Positions 34,701 to 47,615 of a DNA stretch of 64,000 nt are shown piece by piece. The first letter of the stretch is position 1; every line of letters starts with the position of its first letter. A program made the position numbers and the translations under genes. Source of the DNA: Marchantia polymorpha subsp. ruderalis (lineage: Eukaryota > Streptophyta > Marchantiopsida > Marchantiales > Marchantiaceae); NCBI GenBank assembly GCA_037833965.1, contig AP031355.1, positions 19,989,501 through 20,053,500 on the forward strand. Direction: 5' to 3'. The notes under the pieces are model-generated. The model ran no database searches, was not told where the DNA came from, and worked only from the letters and a program-made list of their open reading frames with translations.

Positions 34701-36649
34701 GCAACATGGACTTTATAGATATGCATGTAACGAGTTAAGTGTGCGAAATTGTGACTTGGCCTGGGATAGTCATCCCAGCAGTAGATCTAGAGACGCTTGA
34801 TTGCTAACCATTAGATCGAGGACAAAGAAATATGTAAAGTATAACATAGTGTTGCATATCTACGTTAGATTTGTTAATAAAGAACAAAATATCACAATTA
34901 AAGACATAAACTTAACTAAATAGAGAAACTCAGATAATGGGGTATCAAATCTTGTTTTAAAGTCAATTTATTTTGATGATTAAATATTGTGTAACTAGAC
35001 CTACTTATTGGAAAATAGTTTCCATTGTACCACTTGATTATTTCCGTACATAGTTTTTATATCCAATTCTCTCCGTGCCTTCCAAAAGGAATTGTTTCAC
35101 AAATTTTAAATCGACTTCAGAGGCACAGTAGATTAAATATGAGTGTACATCATTTCGTCTATGACAATATATTGCGATCTCACCGTAGATTTCCTCATGC
35201 AACCGATAAAACTTGCAAAAGAGCATTGCAAAACACGCGATGGAACTAAAGTGCTAAAGTCAGCTTCAACTCATGCACAATTTGGTCGACAAGACGTGGA
35301 GATGAGGGTGCTATGCTTGCTCATCATCGTAGAGGGCATGCCTACCATTCTTCGTCTCGGATAAGATCGGAGCAAATTGCAAGCCTTGAAAGAATCTAAT
35401 AGGAATTCTCTTTCAGCATACGAAAACAGTGTCGACTCATCGGATCCTCGTGGAGAGGACGACATTCGACAACTGTACTAAATGACGTGTTCAGTCAACA
35501 TGAAAATACGTGGAAAAAACAAAAGTGATAGCGAAGCCCAGTAGGATTGGAAATTCGAATTTCGTATTTAATTGTATGGTCGACATTGGTTCCGGGAGTG
35601 TGTTGAACACATAAAGCTCCATTGCAAATAAGATGAGATGGATGAGAACTGTTCCCTTTTACCCACACAAATTTCACTTCAAAATTGGCAAGGTAATTTA
35701 GGGCACACAGCTCAAGAAGGTATCTGTGGTGTGTTTGTTTATAAATATTTTCCTCTTGTTGGGGGACCAGGTGTTGTTATTGCTTTGTGCATTTGAAGAC
35801 TAGGACATAAGTTGTAGGAACCATGTACTTTCAGCAGATTTTACAGTAGACTTCAAGGAGATATTGTTTTTGAAAGCCTGCTTGGAGAATAGATGTTTCA
35901 TGCTTACTGGAGAGAAGGAACATACATATCTAAGAAACTGAAAAATCTGATGAAAGTGAGTAGAAAGGCTCAAGATGACAAGAGCAGCAGAATGGCCCTC
36001 TGCAGGACAAAGAGTCAACTCCCACATGAGCTCTGTACTGTCTACAAAAAGTTCACATGGCGGCTGCCAGCGTGATCAGAGTCACAGAGTCTCTGGGTCA
36101 AAGCGGATTTGGCGACTGACTGTAAGGCTGAGTAACTGCAGTAAGAAGGAGACGACAGTGGAAAGGAAGCTACCGGTGGCTTGGAAGTTGGAGCCTTGGA
36201 GACGAAGGAAAGAAAGCAGCGCTGTCTGGCACAGCGACCGAAGCTGCGTAGGAGGGCACGCGCCGCTGACGAAGAGACGAAGGAGCAAGCAGAGCAGAGC
36301 AGCAGCAGTGCCTTTTCGTTCCTCACCCCTTTCTTCACAGTTTCGATTACCATTTTGCTTGCAATTTGCATTCCCCCTTCGGATCTTTTCTCCCGTGTTC
36401 TTCTAGCGAGGCGAGGTAAATAAGTGGTGTCTGTCGATCATACCACGATTCGTTGCGCGACCAGCTGAACGGCCAGGCTGAAGACGCATACCTTCATCGT
36501 TTTTGTTGAATTGAGGTTTATCGACCCAATTCTTCGTTGGATTCTGAGCTGAGGCAGCGGTCTGTTGAGGAGATTTCGAGGAGTCGGTGGAATTTATTCA
36601 GGAGGGCAAGATTGCGGGTGTTACAGCCATCACCGAAGGGTTGAGAGAG
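31785..36649. other. AT-rich intergenic DNA and NBP35 upstream region
   Basis: Up to about 34700 this continues the AT-rich block without genes. From 35000 the composition returns toward normal, with only unsupported short ORFs (35025-35249, 35143-35364). The 36100-36650 segment, purine-rich (AGCAGAGCAGCAGCAG) then mixed, is probably the promoter and 5' UTR of NBP35. The reading frame is open upstream of the chosen ATG back to GTG at 36587. Confidence 0.5.
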
Positions 36650-38464
36650 ATGCAGAATGGAAGTGAAACAGAGCTAGATGTCCGGGGCGAGGTGCCCCAG
36701 AATGCTAATGAACGTAAGTTGTCCATTCTGTATTGTAGTACTCGTTCGATCATGCTTCGATTCCCAAAAATCCTCTTTACCATGAGTTTGATCATGGTGA
36801 GGGATGCTTTTGTTAGGGTTGGATGTTTTTTATTCTTTCACAGCTGATTCTATCAGATTCTTTGAGAGATGCAGCATCATCGAAGGATATGATGTGCAAC
36901 AGCAATTCGAGGTTTAATTTTTAGTCTTTGATTCCAACGTTTCGCATTTGTGATTGTGCAGATTGTCCCGGCACAGAAGCTGAGGAAGCTGGAAAAGCTG
37001 CGTCCTGTGAGGGATGTCCCAACCAGGAAGTATGTGCTACCGCACCGAAGGGCCCTGACCCCGGTACGAACCTCATGTATCAGCTTTCATTTCAACCTTT
37101 TTAGCTATTGGTCAAATTTTCTTGTTAGATACACTCAATTATTCGAATTTAATCACGTCAACTTTGCTCATCTTTTATCAAATCTTAGAATAGTTATCGT
37201 TATTAGGTGCAAGGAAATTTCAGTCAATTACATAACTCACCATTAGCAGCCACTTGACGAGCTTTACTGTGCTTTACTTGCAGATTTGGCTGCAATCGCC
37301 GATCGTATGAGTAGTGTAAAACATAAGGTGGTGGTATTGTCTGGCAAGGGAGGTGTGGGAAAGAGCACATTTTCTGCTCAATTAGCATTCGCATTGGCTG
37401 CCCCAGGGCAGGACAAGCAAGTAGGTTTGCTGGACGTCGATCTCTGTGGACCAAGTATACCTCGAATGGTTGGACTTGAAGGCCAGGTCAGTTATTTACA
37501 TGTTCATACGGTTGTCTAGCCTTCTTATTAAGTGTGTGCTAGTGTCATGAAACCTGTCGCTGTATCTATCAATTACTTTATACTTCAACCTTGTAGAAGT
37601 CACCACAATTCTGGTTTTGTGATTGCAGGAGATTCATCAAAGCAATCTTGGATGGTCCCCTGTTTACGTGGAAGACAACTTGGCCGTCATGTCTATTGGG
37701 TTTCTCCTTCCGAAGTCTGATAATCCCGTCATCTGGAGAGGGCCGAGGAAGAACGGATTGATCAAACAATTCTTAAGAGATGTATACTGGGGTGATTTGG
37801 ATTACCTTGTTGTGGACACTCCTCCAGGAACTTCCGATGAACACATATCCATCATGCAGTAAGTCCCATGGCATTCTCTTTTCTAGATTGCTCTTACATC
37901 TGATCAATTGTTTGCTTCTGAAGAGATCAGATACACAATTAGATCTAAGAGATTCACTCATCATATTGTTTACACGACAGGTATCTCGGTGCAACGAATG
38001 TGGATGGTGCTGTCATAGTCACTACACCCCAAGAAGTGTCACTCCTTGATGTGAGAAAGGAGATAAACTTTTGCAAGACGGTGGGGATACCCGTGCTCGG
38101 GGTTGTTGAGAATATGAGTGGCCTTCAACAGAAGATAGGGAGCTTAAACTTTAGGGCTGTTGGGGAGGATGGAGAGGAGAAGGACGTTACAGACTATGCC
38201 CTTGAAGAACTGCGCAAGCATGCGCCACACTTGTTGCCCATGTTCGCTCACATGGAAATTTTTCACGTCGGTGGTGGAGCAGAGAAGATGGCCAAGGATA
38301 TGGGAGTTCCATTCCTTGGGAGGGTACCTATGGATCCAAAGCTTGGTAAGGCTGCAGAGGAAGGACGTTCATGTTTTGCCGAAGGATCAGATTGCACAGC
38401 GAGTGCCATCGCCTTACAAAGAATCATAAAAAACATTGTACAGAAAGTAGAGAGTAAGAAGTGA
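36650..38464 (+). CDS. NBP35: Cytosolic Fe-S cluster assembly scaffold NBP35 (NUBP1-type)
   Basis: This is a P-loop ATPase scaffold that assembles and passes on Fe-S clusters in the cytosolic (CIA) pathway. Five exons join in frame with GT/AG borders: 36650-36713, 36962-37063, 37284-37486, 37629-37858 and 37981-38464 (TGA), giving 360 residues. The N-terminal cluster ligands are Cys23, 37, 40 and 46 in the NBP35 pattern CX13CX2CX5C. The deviant Walker A GKGGVGKS lies at residues 76-83, followed by [26 protein letters not shown] and [12 protein letters not shown]. The C-terminal CPxC after ENMSG, found in yeast and animal NBP35, is absent; plant NBP35 is known to lack it, which supports a green-plant source. 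The ATG at 36650 gives the short N-terminus typical of plant proteins before NEHCPG. Confidence 0.97.
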
Positions 38465-39887
38465 GTACGTAGAGCAATTTTGAAGGGAGATGGTAGGTAG
38501 CGCAAGAGCATTGTCAGGCCGGATCACGATCCTGACAACGAATTTTTGATAAGTAGTACGAATGCATACATCTATAAGAAAGTGCCGTAAGATGAAGATT
38601 TTGAAGCAGAATGCTGACAAGCTTATGCGCTTATTTGTAAATTCCACAGTAGATAGTTTTCACGGCAATGCTGTCACTCCCTCCTGTGGTGCACAGCTCA
38701 CAGGACTTGTAGTCTAAGTAATTTTTCGGGAGAGGAATAAATGGATCTTCATCCTTGAGACTTTGTGGAATTAATTTGTTCCCTTCTTGGCTTAATATAT
38801 CTTCATTAGATATTGGTAGTATCCTTGAGGTTGATAATCCAATCAGTCGTGAGATGTCCCTCTGTATTTGTATACCCTTTGCTCCTTGGTTCTTTGAGTA
38901 TTAGTGTCTACCTGGAGGACATGACCGATTTTTTTGAATGTAAATTACAGGTTTTCTCATCGTACTCTAGTATTTCTCATATTATACAGTTAGATTTTGA
39001 TGCTAGAATAACTGTTCAACTGACGTTCAGTGTGTGTGAGTGAGTGAGAGAGAGATATGTTACTCTGCCTCTTATACCGACTATCAGCTGAATAGTTTTC
39101 ACATTGCAGACTAGTATATATTTTCTATATATCATGTCCCAATTCCCTCATTTTCATATCTTAACGACGAAATGCGGGAACTTGCAACTGTTCCATGATG
39201 ATCTTAGGATGGGATGAGATGGTTGAATTGAAACGAAGAAGAGAATGCATAGAGAAATGATATCACCAAAGGGCAGGAGAGCATTATATCTTTATCGATA
39301 GCAAACTAGGCTCCATCATAGAACAAGTGCCAGTTTTAGAGCGTTCATCTCCAGGACAAGGGAGAAAAGCCAGCCCGACGAGTTGACTGCTACCATGCGC
39401 CGACATGCATATTTTCTGCGAAGTGATAGCTCAAGCTCTTATGCTCGACATCCAACAAACAGCTTCGAGTACTGAGGTTTTTCTGTTTCTTAATCCATTT
39501 TCGTTGGTCTCTTCGTCTGCATCTTCTAAACCAGACCTTTACTTTTACAGCTACAATCCGTCAACCTATTACGTCAAATTGCTTTGTCCAAATTGTAGTG
39601 AGATTCATGTTTCTGATTCGGAAAGAAGAGTTTTAGAAAAGATGGGGAACACGTAGTACACAAGAGAGGGGATTCTTGCAAGGTCTAGCCAGCCTACTGG
39701 CAAGAAACTAATGCGCTTCTTTGGATGTAGTCGACGTCGAAACTCATCTGCCAGCACGGTAAATTCGAAAAGATACTTCTGAGCACTGTAAGTGATCCTT
39801 ATATTCTCATACACTTACATTTGTGTCGTTCTGAATAAAACCACATGTTTTTGTAGTTCAACAACTCCGGCAAGAGAGCTACAAATT

Positions 39888-39914
39888 CTTGCATCTTGCA
39901 TCTTGCATCTTGCA
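39888..39914. repeat. Heptamer tandem repeat (CTTGCAT)n
   Basis: About four consecutive copies of CTTGCAT are visible, the last one incomplete. This is simple-sequence DNA. Confidence 0.8.
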
Positions 39915-40701
39915 AATGTCCCATGAATTTAAGAAGACCGCAAGTGGTAAGATTATGGGACACGTAACGACCAGTTTCAAAGCAAGAGTATACGGAACTC
40001 GAGCAGCAAGCGATAGTACCAATGGACATGGCAGATAGACATCAAGGAACAATGCCCCCTTATGATATAAGAGAATCCCCTGACTATCACGAAAGACAAG
40101 GACCGCAGCTCCTGTGTCCCAACTGAACTTGCTAAATGGTGTTGGCACAATGATTGACACTAGACCGATCTACGAGCCGACGACAGGATGCAAATATATT
40201 CCTCTTCGTGCAGTCCGGCAATTGACAAGTGTCGAAACCGCCCTCGGAGCCAGATCACATCTGGAGGCTCATGGTCTCATGGTCTTTTCAAGAGAATAAG
40301 AACTCAAACTCCAAAGGAATCCACACTGCTACTTCCTTAATGTGAGATGACAGCTGGACCGGAGCTATAACTGGTTATTTTCATCCTGTTGGATCAATGA
40401 AGACACGTCCTGGGATTCCTTTTGCATCTGCCCATGTTGCTCGCTCAGTGTTCCGATTCCCGAGTCAGCATTCGCTCAACAATGTCCTGTTTGAATTCTG
40501 TCCTTTCCGACCCCCAGTGAGTTGACAGACGAGCATTCCCTGGGTAAGAACATGTTCCCTCGGGTTCTCCACTGCTCTCAAATAGAGGATATTACGCTCC
40601 TCTCTGACTGATGTGCATGGGGTAATGCTGATGAAGCGTTAACTGAATGTCCCGTTTTCCCCTAACCTGTTGCTGCTCTGGGCTGTAGGTCTATCTCTTT
40701 C

Positions 40702-40724
40702 ATGAATCATTAGTAATGATTCAT
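40702..40724. repeat. 11-bp palindrome with 1-nt centre
   Basis: ATGAATCATTA and TAATGATTCAT are exact reverse complements around a single G (40713). Confidence 0.8.
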
Positions 40725-40796
40725 TACCAATCCTTCTCATACATATACTTCTTAGCGTCTTCATTTTTTGTACCAGCATACATACACCATACCTTC

Positions 40797-40838
40797 TTAC
40801 ATACAAAGAAGTCTACCCATAGACTCCTCTGTATGTAA
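40797..40838. repeat. Hairpin, 19-bp stem with two mismatches, 4-nt loop
   Basis: The left arm (40797-40815, TTACATACAAAGAAGTCTA) faces the right arm (40820-40838, TAGACTCCTCTGTATGTAA) around CCCA. Both mismatches are A/C on this strand and would be G/U wobbles in RNA made from the minus strand, so a minus-strand transcript could fold fully. It lies 124 bases upstream of the tRNA gene. Confidence 0.75.
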
Positions 40839-40961
40839 AGAAAATAATTGATAATCTAGCCTCTGATATCATTGGAGCACGCTAACAACTAGGGGAAACG
40901 ATTTGTAATTTTCGCTGAGATTGTAAAAATAAGTTGTTCAGATTCTGAGATGGAGCAACAG

Positions 40962-41033
40962 GCGTTTGTAGTCCAACGGTTAGGATAATTGCCTTCCAAG
41001 CAATAGACCCGGGTTCGACTCCCGGCAGACGCA
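40962..41033 (+). tRNA. tRNA-Gly(UCC)
   Basis: The 72-nt gene folds as a full cloverleaf. The acceptor GCGTTTG pairs with CAGACGC (one G/U), the discriminator A is at 41033, and the anticodon stem ATTGC/GCAAT carries loop CTTCCAA with anticodon TCC (40995-40997). The T arm is CGGG-TTCGACT-CCCG. The A box TAGTCCAACGG and B box GGTTCGACTCC are intact, CAACA lies just upstream as in many plant tRNA genes, and TTTT at 41038-41041 is a pol III terminator. No intron is present; CCA is not encoded, as in eukaryotes. Confidence 0.97.
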
Positions 41034-42503
41034 CTACTTTTGCCCGTGCTTTAGCGAAAATCTATCTACGTTTGCAACTTTACCTTTCAATTTTGATCAG
41101 ATGCTTTGCCGTCGAGACTGCAGATGAGGTGAAGTGTGGAGGGTCGCACAATAGGCAACTGAAGGCAAGGAGAAAGCTTTATATAACCATTTATTTCTAG
41201 AATACACCAAATTATGTCAAGCTCAGTCGGAGGGAGAACCAGAATCGTCTTGAACAAAAGTATAGGGTCGTTGATGTTGAGTGTGTAGTTCTCATCCACA
41301 TGTAACCCTCCGTCCACTTCATAAGAAACAACACACGATCTGCTCACAGAGATATAAGACCGTCTCCAACTTATGCCATGACAGTATGTAGCGATCATGC
41401 AGATTGCTACAGATTGTATCTTCAAAAGCAATCTTCACATGTACGCGTTTTTCAATTGTTTTTATAAACAGCCAAGTCAAGTATGTTTCAGGAGCAGCAT
41501 CGTGGCTGGCTTGTTTGTTTTCAGTTGCTGTGATATTTAGATAACCGGTTTTCTAAATGGAACGATACACGTTGTACACTATGCTCGGAATAAGTGTTCC
41601 ATGAGAAACCGAAAATCAGGTATTTTTGTAAAGTGGCAATTGAAACGCAAGAGAAAGACCGTGGCCAACGACACAAAATACAGGCAATTGAAGTTCAGCC
41701 CACGGGCCGAGAACTTGAAGACTTCTAATCTCTTTTGTGTTTGAGTTGAGCCTCCTCAACCCCAACCCCAACCCAGTCTTAGGATTGGTATTTGTGGTTT
41801 TGTTTATCAAAATTACTGGGAGGGGGAAATACTTGATCGTACACAGTTGGTGCTCTTGGGCGCGTGCTGACTATCCAAACAAGAGTGATGGCTTGATGCA
41901 AGCTACATTATTACAAAGCCCGAATGGTCGCCCATGAGTCAATTAAGCAAAGATTTTGACGTCATGATGTATTTCCGAGTATTTTCCGTCTTGATGAGAA
42001 CCAAGTCCATCTTTACAGACCACGATTCAATTGATTCAGTCTGATTATCTCCATTCGTTTTCTCCACCATCTGATTGAGTCTCTTGAAAATTATTTCCAG
42101 ATTTAGAACGCTGCCGCTTTTCTTCTGCTGCCTCCTTGAAGTTGATTCTTGTAAGTCTTTGAGTATCTTTCCATTTCCAGCAGCAAGAGTACAGGAAGTA
42201 CCGGGGGTTCAGTGATGATCACTCTCTGGATATGGTTTTACCCAATCAAGAATATGAGTTGTGATGCAGAGGCGTCTCCAGGTTGTGCTCCGCCCATGCT
42301 ATTTCTGACAGGTACAGAATCAGCTGAACTGAAGGTCCTGTCGATCAAGTCATCAAGGTCGCCGTGTCCTGGGATGATAGGCAGTTATCGGAAGCAGTCT
42401 TTGTACGTTGATTGACATTTAGTCCCCTCGTGTTACATCTGCTTCGATCAGTCATCACATGGAAAATACCGAATCAAGGAAAAGCAGCGATTAGAGGCAG
42501 CTG

Positions 42504-42740
42504 ATGGTCAAAGTCATGGTGCTGAAGCAGTCGAGGGGTGGCGGCGGGTCGCAGAGCTTGGTGGTAGTGGTCGATGCGACGAGGGAACTGTCTCTGAGTG
42601 CTTTGCAACGGGCAATCACAAACGCTGTGGGCCGGAGATGGGATACCGATAATTGGTATTCCATCAGGTTCATAATCCCAGTGCATAACTTTTTAAGATG
42701 GCTAATCTCGTGGGCATGTAACAACTCTGCGAGGACATAA
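42504..42740 (+). pseudogene. Possible universal-stress-protein-like fragment
   Basis: SLVVVVDATRELSLSALQRA followed by ITNAV resembles the first beta strand and helix of plant USP domains fused to protein kinases ('VVVD.(T/S)RE...AL.WAL..AV'). The expected continuation (GD-LLIGVLH-like) is not in frame; a shifted frame reads FHQVHNPSA, which could be its remnant. Resemblance rests on about 25 residues, so it may be chance. No kinase domain is nearby. Confidence 0.22.
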
Positions 42741-43940
42741 CTTTCTCCATCATTTGTTTGCACACTGATCCATGTCTTCGAATCAGATGCATCGGGGTTG
42801 GCTTCCCGGCTCCGGATGTGGCAGTATGGAGACGATGCTGGTTATGATGGCCTTTCGGTGCTAAGTTCTTTACGTTCTCAAGGGTATTCAGATTGTACTT
42901 TGCTGCAAAGTTTGTCATCTGACAGACTCTTTCGATAAAATTGTTATTGTATTATTATTGGTGTCATTTCCAATCTGACTGTGTGTATCAGACTTTGCAG
43001 AGTGAGATGTTTCAGTGATGTTGGCTGGCTGGTGACTGATCTCCTTGTTCTAGGACCTTTCTTTTGTTTTCACGTTGGGCAGTTTCCAGTACTGTAGTTT
43101 GTTATCATCATCGATTGCAAGCATAATTGTTTTTCTAGAGAACTTGATATATGACGTCTGAAAGTTAAAAACTTGGAGCTTTGGAACTTTTAACAGACGT
43201 AGTTATCGTAATGTTGACTAGACTAATGTTGACTTCTGTGCACACTCCCAGAGACCACTCTACATGTACACTGTTAGCTTTGCTTACGCGTTGGATCAAG
43301 ATTCACTAGTATTCCGTCATGCTTTCTCTCAAAATTTATAAGCAATTCATTGCAGTGTTAAGTGAAAACAGGAGGATGTTTTCTAAATGTACCATACACG
43401 GATTTTAGTGTATTTGGTACCTTTCGATGCATACGTTGAAGTTTATCAAGGAATAACGCAATCCGGAGCCTATATAGATATTGGAAGTACTTCAATCTTC
43501 TGATTTCTTACCTAACCTTTAAGATGTGCCACAATGGACAAGACTGAGCCAATGACGGGTGCCATACAATATAGAGTTTAGCCTGTAAGTATGTGTACAA
43601 AATCATACAACTCCGTAAGAACTTTTTTAGTTTTATTCTTTGGAAACTTCTTTAACTAACACCATCACTTGAAAAGAACTCCCACACTCTGGACCGTGTG
43701 TTTCACGTTGCATAGTGCATAGCGGATCAGGACATGAGAGATGGATGCGATACATTTGGTGGTTTGGGACGAGCTGAAGAGTGACTAGCCCTTGCGAGCT
43801 TGAATCACTGGAATAAACAGTTCACCCAGTCAGGTTCCTCTTCAGATTGTGTTGTGCCGGCAACGGTCAGGAAGAAAGTAGGAAGATGCTGCTGGGCTGC
43901 GTGGGGAGAGAACATCAATCTCGGGGAGAGATCAGTGAAG

Positions 43941-43972
43941 TTTGAACTCTTTTGATCTCAAAAGAGTTCAAA
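43941..43972. repeat. Perfect 15-bp inverted repeat, 2-nt loop
   Basis: TTTGAACTCTTTTGA (43941-43955) and TCAAAAGAGTTCAAA (43958-43972) are exact reverse complements separated by TC. This is a near-continuous 32-bp palindrome. Confidence 0.9.
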
Positions 43973-45214
43973 GTCTAGAGCTATACTCGCATCAAGTGGA
44001 AATGATTGGATTGTCGCTGTGCCCTCTTGAGATGCCGAGGTTGCTAAGGTGAAAGTGAACTGCCTTTTTGTCCATATTCTTTACGGCTACAATTATCTCT
44101 GCAATTATCTGTCCTGTCGTATTTGGTCGGCTGAATTTATTAAACCTAGAATTTGGTCCCAAGACGAATAATGACAAATTTTCCTAGAATTTATCTCCAC
44201 CTTTTGTCGATTCTCTAATTGCTGATCAGGCAGCCTAAGTGAATGTGGACAAAAGCGATACTTTGATAGGTTGAGGTGGAACCTCACTTGGTTGCATACT
44301 GCAGCAAACGAAGACATCGAGTTCAAAAGAAGAATGAATGATTCATAACGACGAGTAAGACATGGCCGAATCAGAGAACGCATAGCTTACAAACTTTAGA
44401 CTTATTCAAAACCTTAGCACTTCCCAGCACTTCCCAGCTTTGACTCGACAGTGATGAAAATATGAGGAAGAAGTGGAGGCCTACACTTGTCTCCGCGCAG
44501 GTGGTATATATTTACGGTTGAAGTCTTACGACCCTTGATTTCGAGACGATGTCTCCAACGTCTGGATGAAGTAAGGATGGGGACGGGGAATAACATCAAT
44601 ATTGGCCAACTCACAGAAGTGAGCGTTGTCGTGCGTTATAATGTGCCTTTTTTCAATATGTATTTGCAATCTCAAAGGTTATCACACGACCTACACTATT
44701 AACCTGAGGAGGAATAGTTTTTCACCGAATTTGTTAAAGTCAACGAATTTAAAGACATCAGGATATTGTTGTTAGACGTCTACAACTTGCAGATGGTTTA
44801 TATATGACATTGAAAGAGAAGACGACCTCCAAATCTATGGTGCTTAAAATTAGTGGCCTGCAGTTTCAGCATTCATCTGAAAGTACACGTCTTAACATGA
44901 AGCATCAAGTTGCAGTTAAAGCTCGAAGTGAAAATAGGTGCTGGTCCAAGTAGAAAGACAGTTGCGGCAAAATATGCGGTGGAACTTCAAGCTGCATGAC
45001 TTATTCTTGACAGCCAAGTGCACATGAGCATTGCCACCTTCCGAGTATTACTGTAGTCCGACGGCGTTGCTAGAATGAATGTTTGTAGGAGAATCTGTCA
45101 TGCCCCTGAAAGCAGTATTGTGCTTTAGTTAATAAAATGCAGTTGCTCATTTCACTTGTTTTAATGTCTTATTATGACAGGCCAATGAAGGAAGACAAAA
45201 ATATCGTAATGGAA

Positions 45215-45360
45215 GACTTGTCTTGCAACCTTGTGCTTATGGAGAGTAGCGGAGGAGAGGTCATAGGCTTGAATCAAACTATGGGTGAAGCTGAAGAATT
45301 ACAAGGAGAAGATCTTCCCGAAATCCCTTCTTGCGTAGTCAGTACTGATATTAGTGGACA
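45215..45360 (+). repeat. Copy A of a 146-bp duplicated reading frame
   Basis: This matches 48015-48160 with three differences in 146 bases, same orientation, and no similarity outside. The frame is open in both copies and encodes DLSCNLVLMESSGGEVIGLN continuing to IPSCVVSTDISGQ. Copy A lies in an 83-codon ORF (45137-45388). The protein is not recognised. Confidence 0.85.
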
Positions 45361-47440
45361 GAATGGCTGGCAATATTTGTGGACGTAGAGGTACGAATTC
45401 ACGAAGCTGCAGTGAGATTAAAGTTCTCAGAATACATCATTATATTCTTGATATATAATCCTTGCCACGTGAAGAGAAGAACTAAGTCTTTGCTGTCCAT
45501 GTTTCCCACTCTTATCAATGCTTTTTCATGGCATTGTTTTCTTCATTCGTTTGATTCTACATCAATGAACGTTCCGAAGGGGACCCATTCTTTCCTATAC
45601 TATTTAACTTTCTCCAAAGACTGATACAATAATATCATCTCCGATACTTCCAAATATCACTTTTTCTACCGGTTTCAATACTCCAGTAGAAGAGTCCCAC
45701 ATATGGCTAAATACGATCATACGGGTGTTAATTGTGTTACTGTGAAAGAAATTTCACAAAAACCTTGGACCTTGTTGGAAATATATCCAGTAAAATTTTA
45801 CACGATCTACACGTGTCCAACAAGTACTACCCCTCGGAAATCACTTTACGTAAGAAACTTGGGGAAGAAACATTTGTTTCTGTATTCGTACCTGAGACTT
45901 TCCTCGGTTTAAGAAATCTCAACCTTTATACCTGCACCGACCATTAACAAAGTAAGGTGAAACACTCTTTCCATTTCCAATGACTGTTATGGATGAACAG
46001 GATTATAAATTCTTAGATGAAAGATGCATCATGAATGTTAATGCGTCATGAAAGCTCCCCACATGAAAGAATGCAACCTACATCCAAACCTAAGATCATT
46101 TCCTTACAATCATATCGAACAAATCTGGACCTTCACACGTCCTACAGCCAGTAAGGATCACCAACAATGTTTTGGGTTGATAAATCTTAACATTGTCAGG
46201 TTCTTTGATCTTTATATAACATTTTCTAGATATTTTGGGACAATCGAATTGGCTATCCCATGAGGTTGAAGATTTCTATTCATATCGAAAACAAGGTTGC
46301 AAACACTGCTCAAGTTTGAGTACATCGCATGGGCAATATAGATAACGATGTCTTAATCCAAAGAAAGCATGTTTTTGCTTCTTTCTAGTTGGCTGAAAGA
46401 ACATTTCAACTTCTCTGTAAAGTAACCGAGTCAATCATGCAAATATGCAGCGAGAACTGTTTAGTACGAAAACTGTCATTTAATCTTCAAAACGTCATTG
46501 GCGTTTTGGCGTTTTGCTTTATTAAGACTGTGATAGAGTATTATTAAAACTGTGATAGAGTAAACTTTCCTCACCCAGTATTCCGGACCTACCAACTACT
46601 CATATGCTACGGAGAAGAGAAGATATTTTGACTTTACTTGCTTCGACAACCTCTGTTGTTGAAAGCAAACCGAATTTAAAATACACATGATTCTCTAATA
46701 ATCTAGATTGTACACCCTTGTCATACTACAACTCGCCTCGAAATATTGAGCTAATATTTCGAGTCAATAAACTATTGAGGCATTTGTCCAACTACATATC
46801 GCGTCCAACTACAATATAAAACTAGAGTACACGAAGTGTGGACTTTAGTTCCATTACCATTGTTACTTCTCCTCACAAAGCTCCGGAGTGCATTGTGGTG
46901 CAAGCTTCAAACCGCCAATCACGAGCTGTTTCAAATGCTTCAATTACTGCAAGCCAACTCCAAGGGGAGAGACTAGACATTGTGAGGCTATTCTATTTGG
47001 ATCTGAATACCTGAAAAGACGCCAGGCAATAAACATCAGTGCACTATTACTAATTTGAAGAAATAAATGGTCGGATTAGGAAAGGGTGTAAGAGTATCTA
47101 CCTTTGATCATCAAAGAAAAATAAATTCTCGACTCCGGCATCCATCTATCTGCATACCCAGCAACAAGCTTGTTGCTTTCTTAAATCAACTTAGAGCAGA
47201 GCAGTAAAGTCTCCTGGCTATCACAGTTCTGCACATCACACGATGAGGATTAGTACAAAGAGATAGCTCCAAAATCACAAGAAGCGTACGCAGTATGACA
47301 CTTTAATCATAAACAGCCCCATGAGAACAAATGTATATTGAGATCGAGAGAGAGGAGAGACCATTACCGAATCGTACTTCTCCACTCGCCCCATGCAAAA
47401 CATTCGCCGCCGACTAGCGTTCGCTGCTCAAGCATCCGCC

Positions 47441-47615
47441 CCGAGAAACGTAAACTGAAAGCAATACACAATTACTTTCGCTGTGTCGTCCTCTATGTCA
47501 AAATGGAAGAAGGGAAGAGAGAAAATTCGCTCCGAGAAACATTATCTGAAGGCAATGCACGATCGCCGTCCCAGCCTTGTTCTCGATGCGAAAATGTAAG
47601 AAAGGAAACGAGTGC
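47441..47615 (+). repeat. Diverged tandem repeat, about 88 bp unit
   Basis: CCGAGAAACGTAAACTGAAA near 47441 recurs as CCGAGAAACATTATCTGAAG near 47530. Both are followed by GCAAT-CAC and later by AAAATG with A/G-rich sequence. The middle of the units has diverged strongly. Confidence 0.45.

Larger units (their letters stand above)
38465..40961. other. Intergenic between NBP35 and tRNA-Gly
   Basis: No gene is supported. The region contains the NBP35 3' UTR, a short GT/GA-rich run near 39030, four tandem CTTGCAT-type heptamers (about 39888-39914) and two hairpins (40702-40724, 40797-40838). ORFs such as 39405-39656 have no domain features. Confidence 0.55.

Noticed and set aside
41757-41780. 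CCCAA/CCCCAA run as interstitial telomere repeat
   Set aside because: The unit is not the plant telomere heptamer CCCTAAA and only three or four imperfect units are present.
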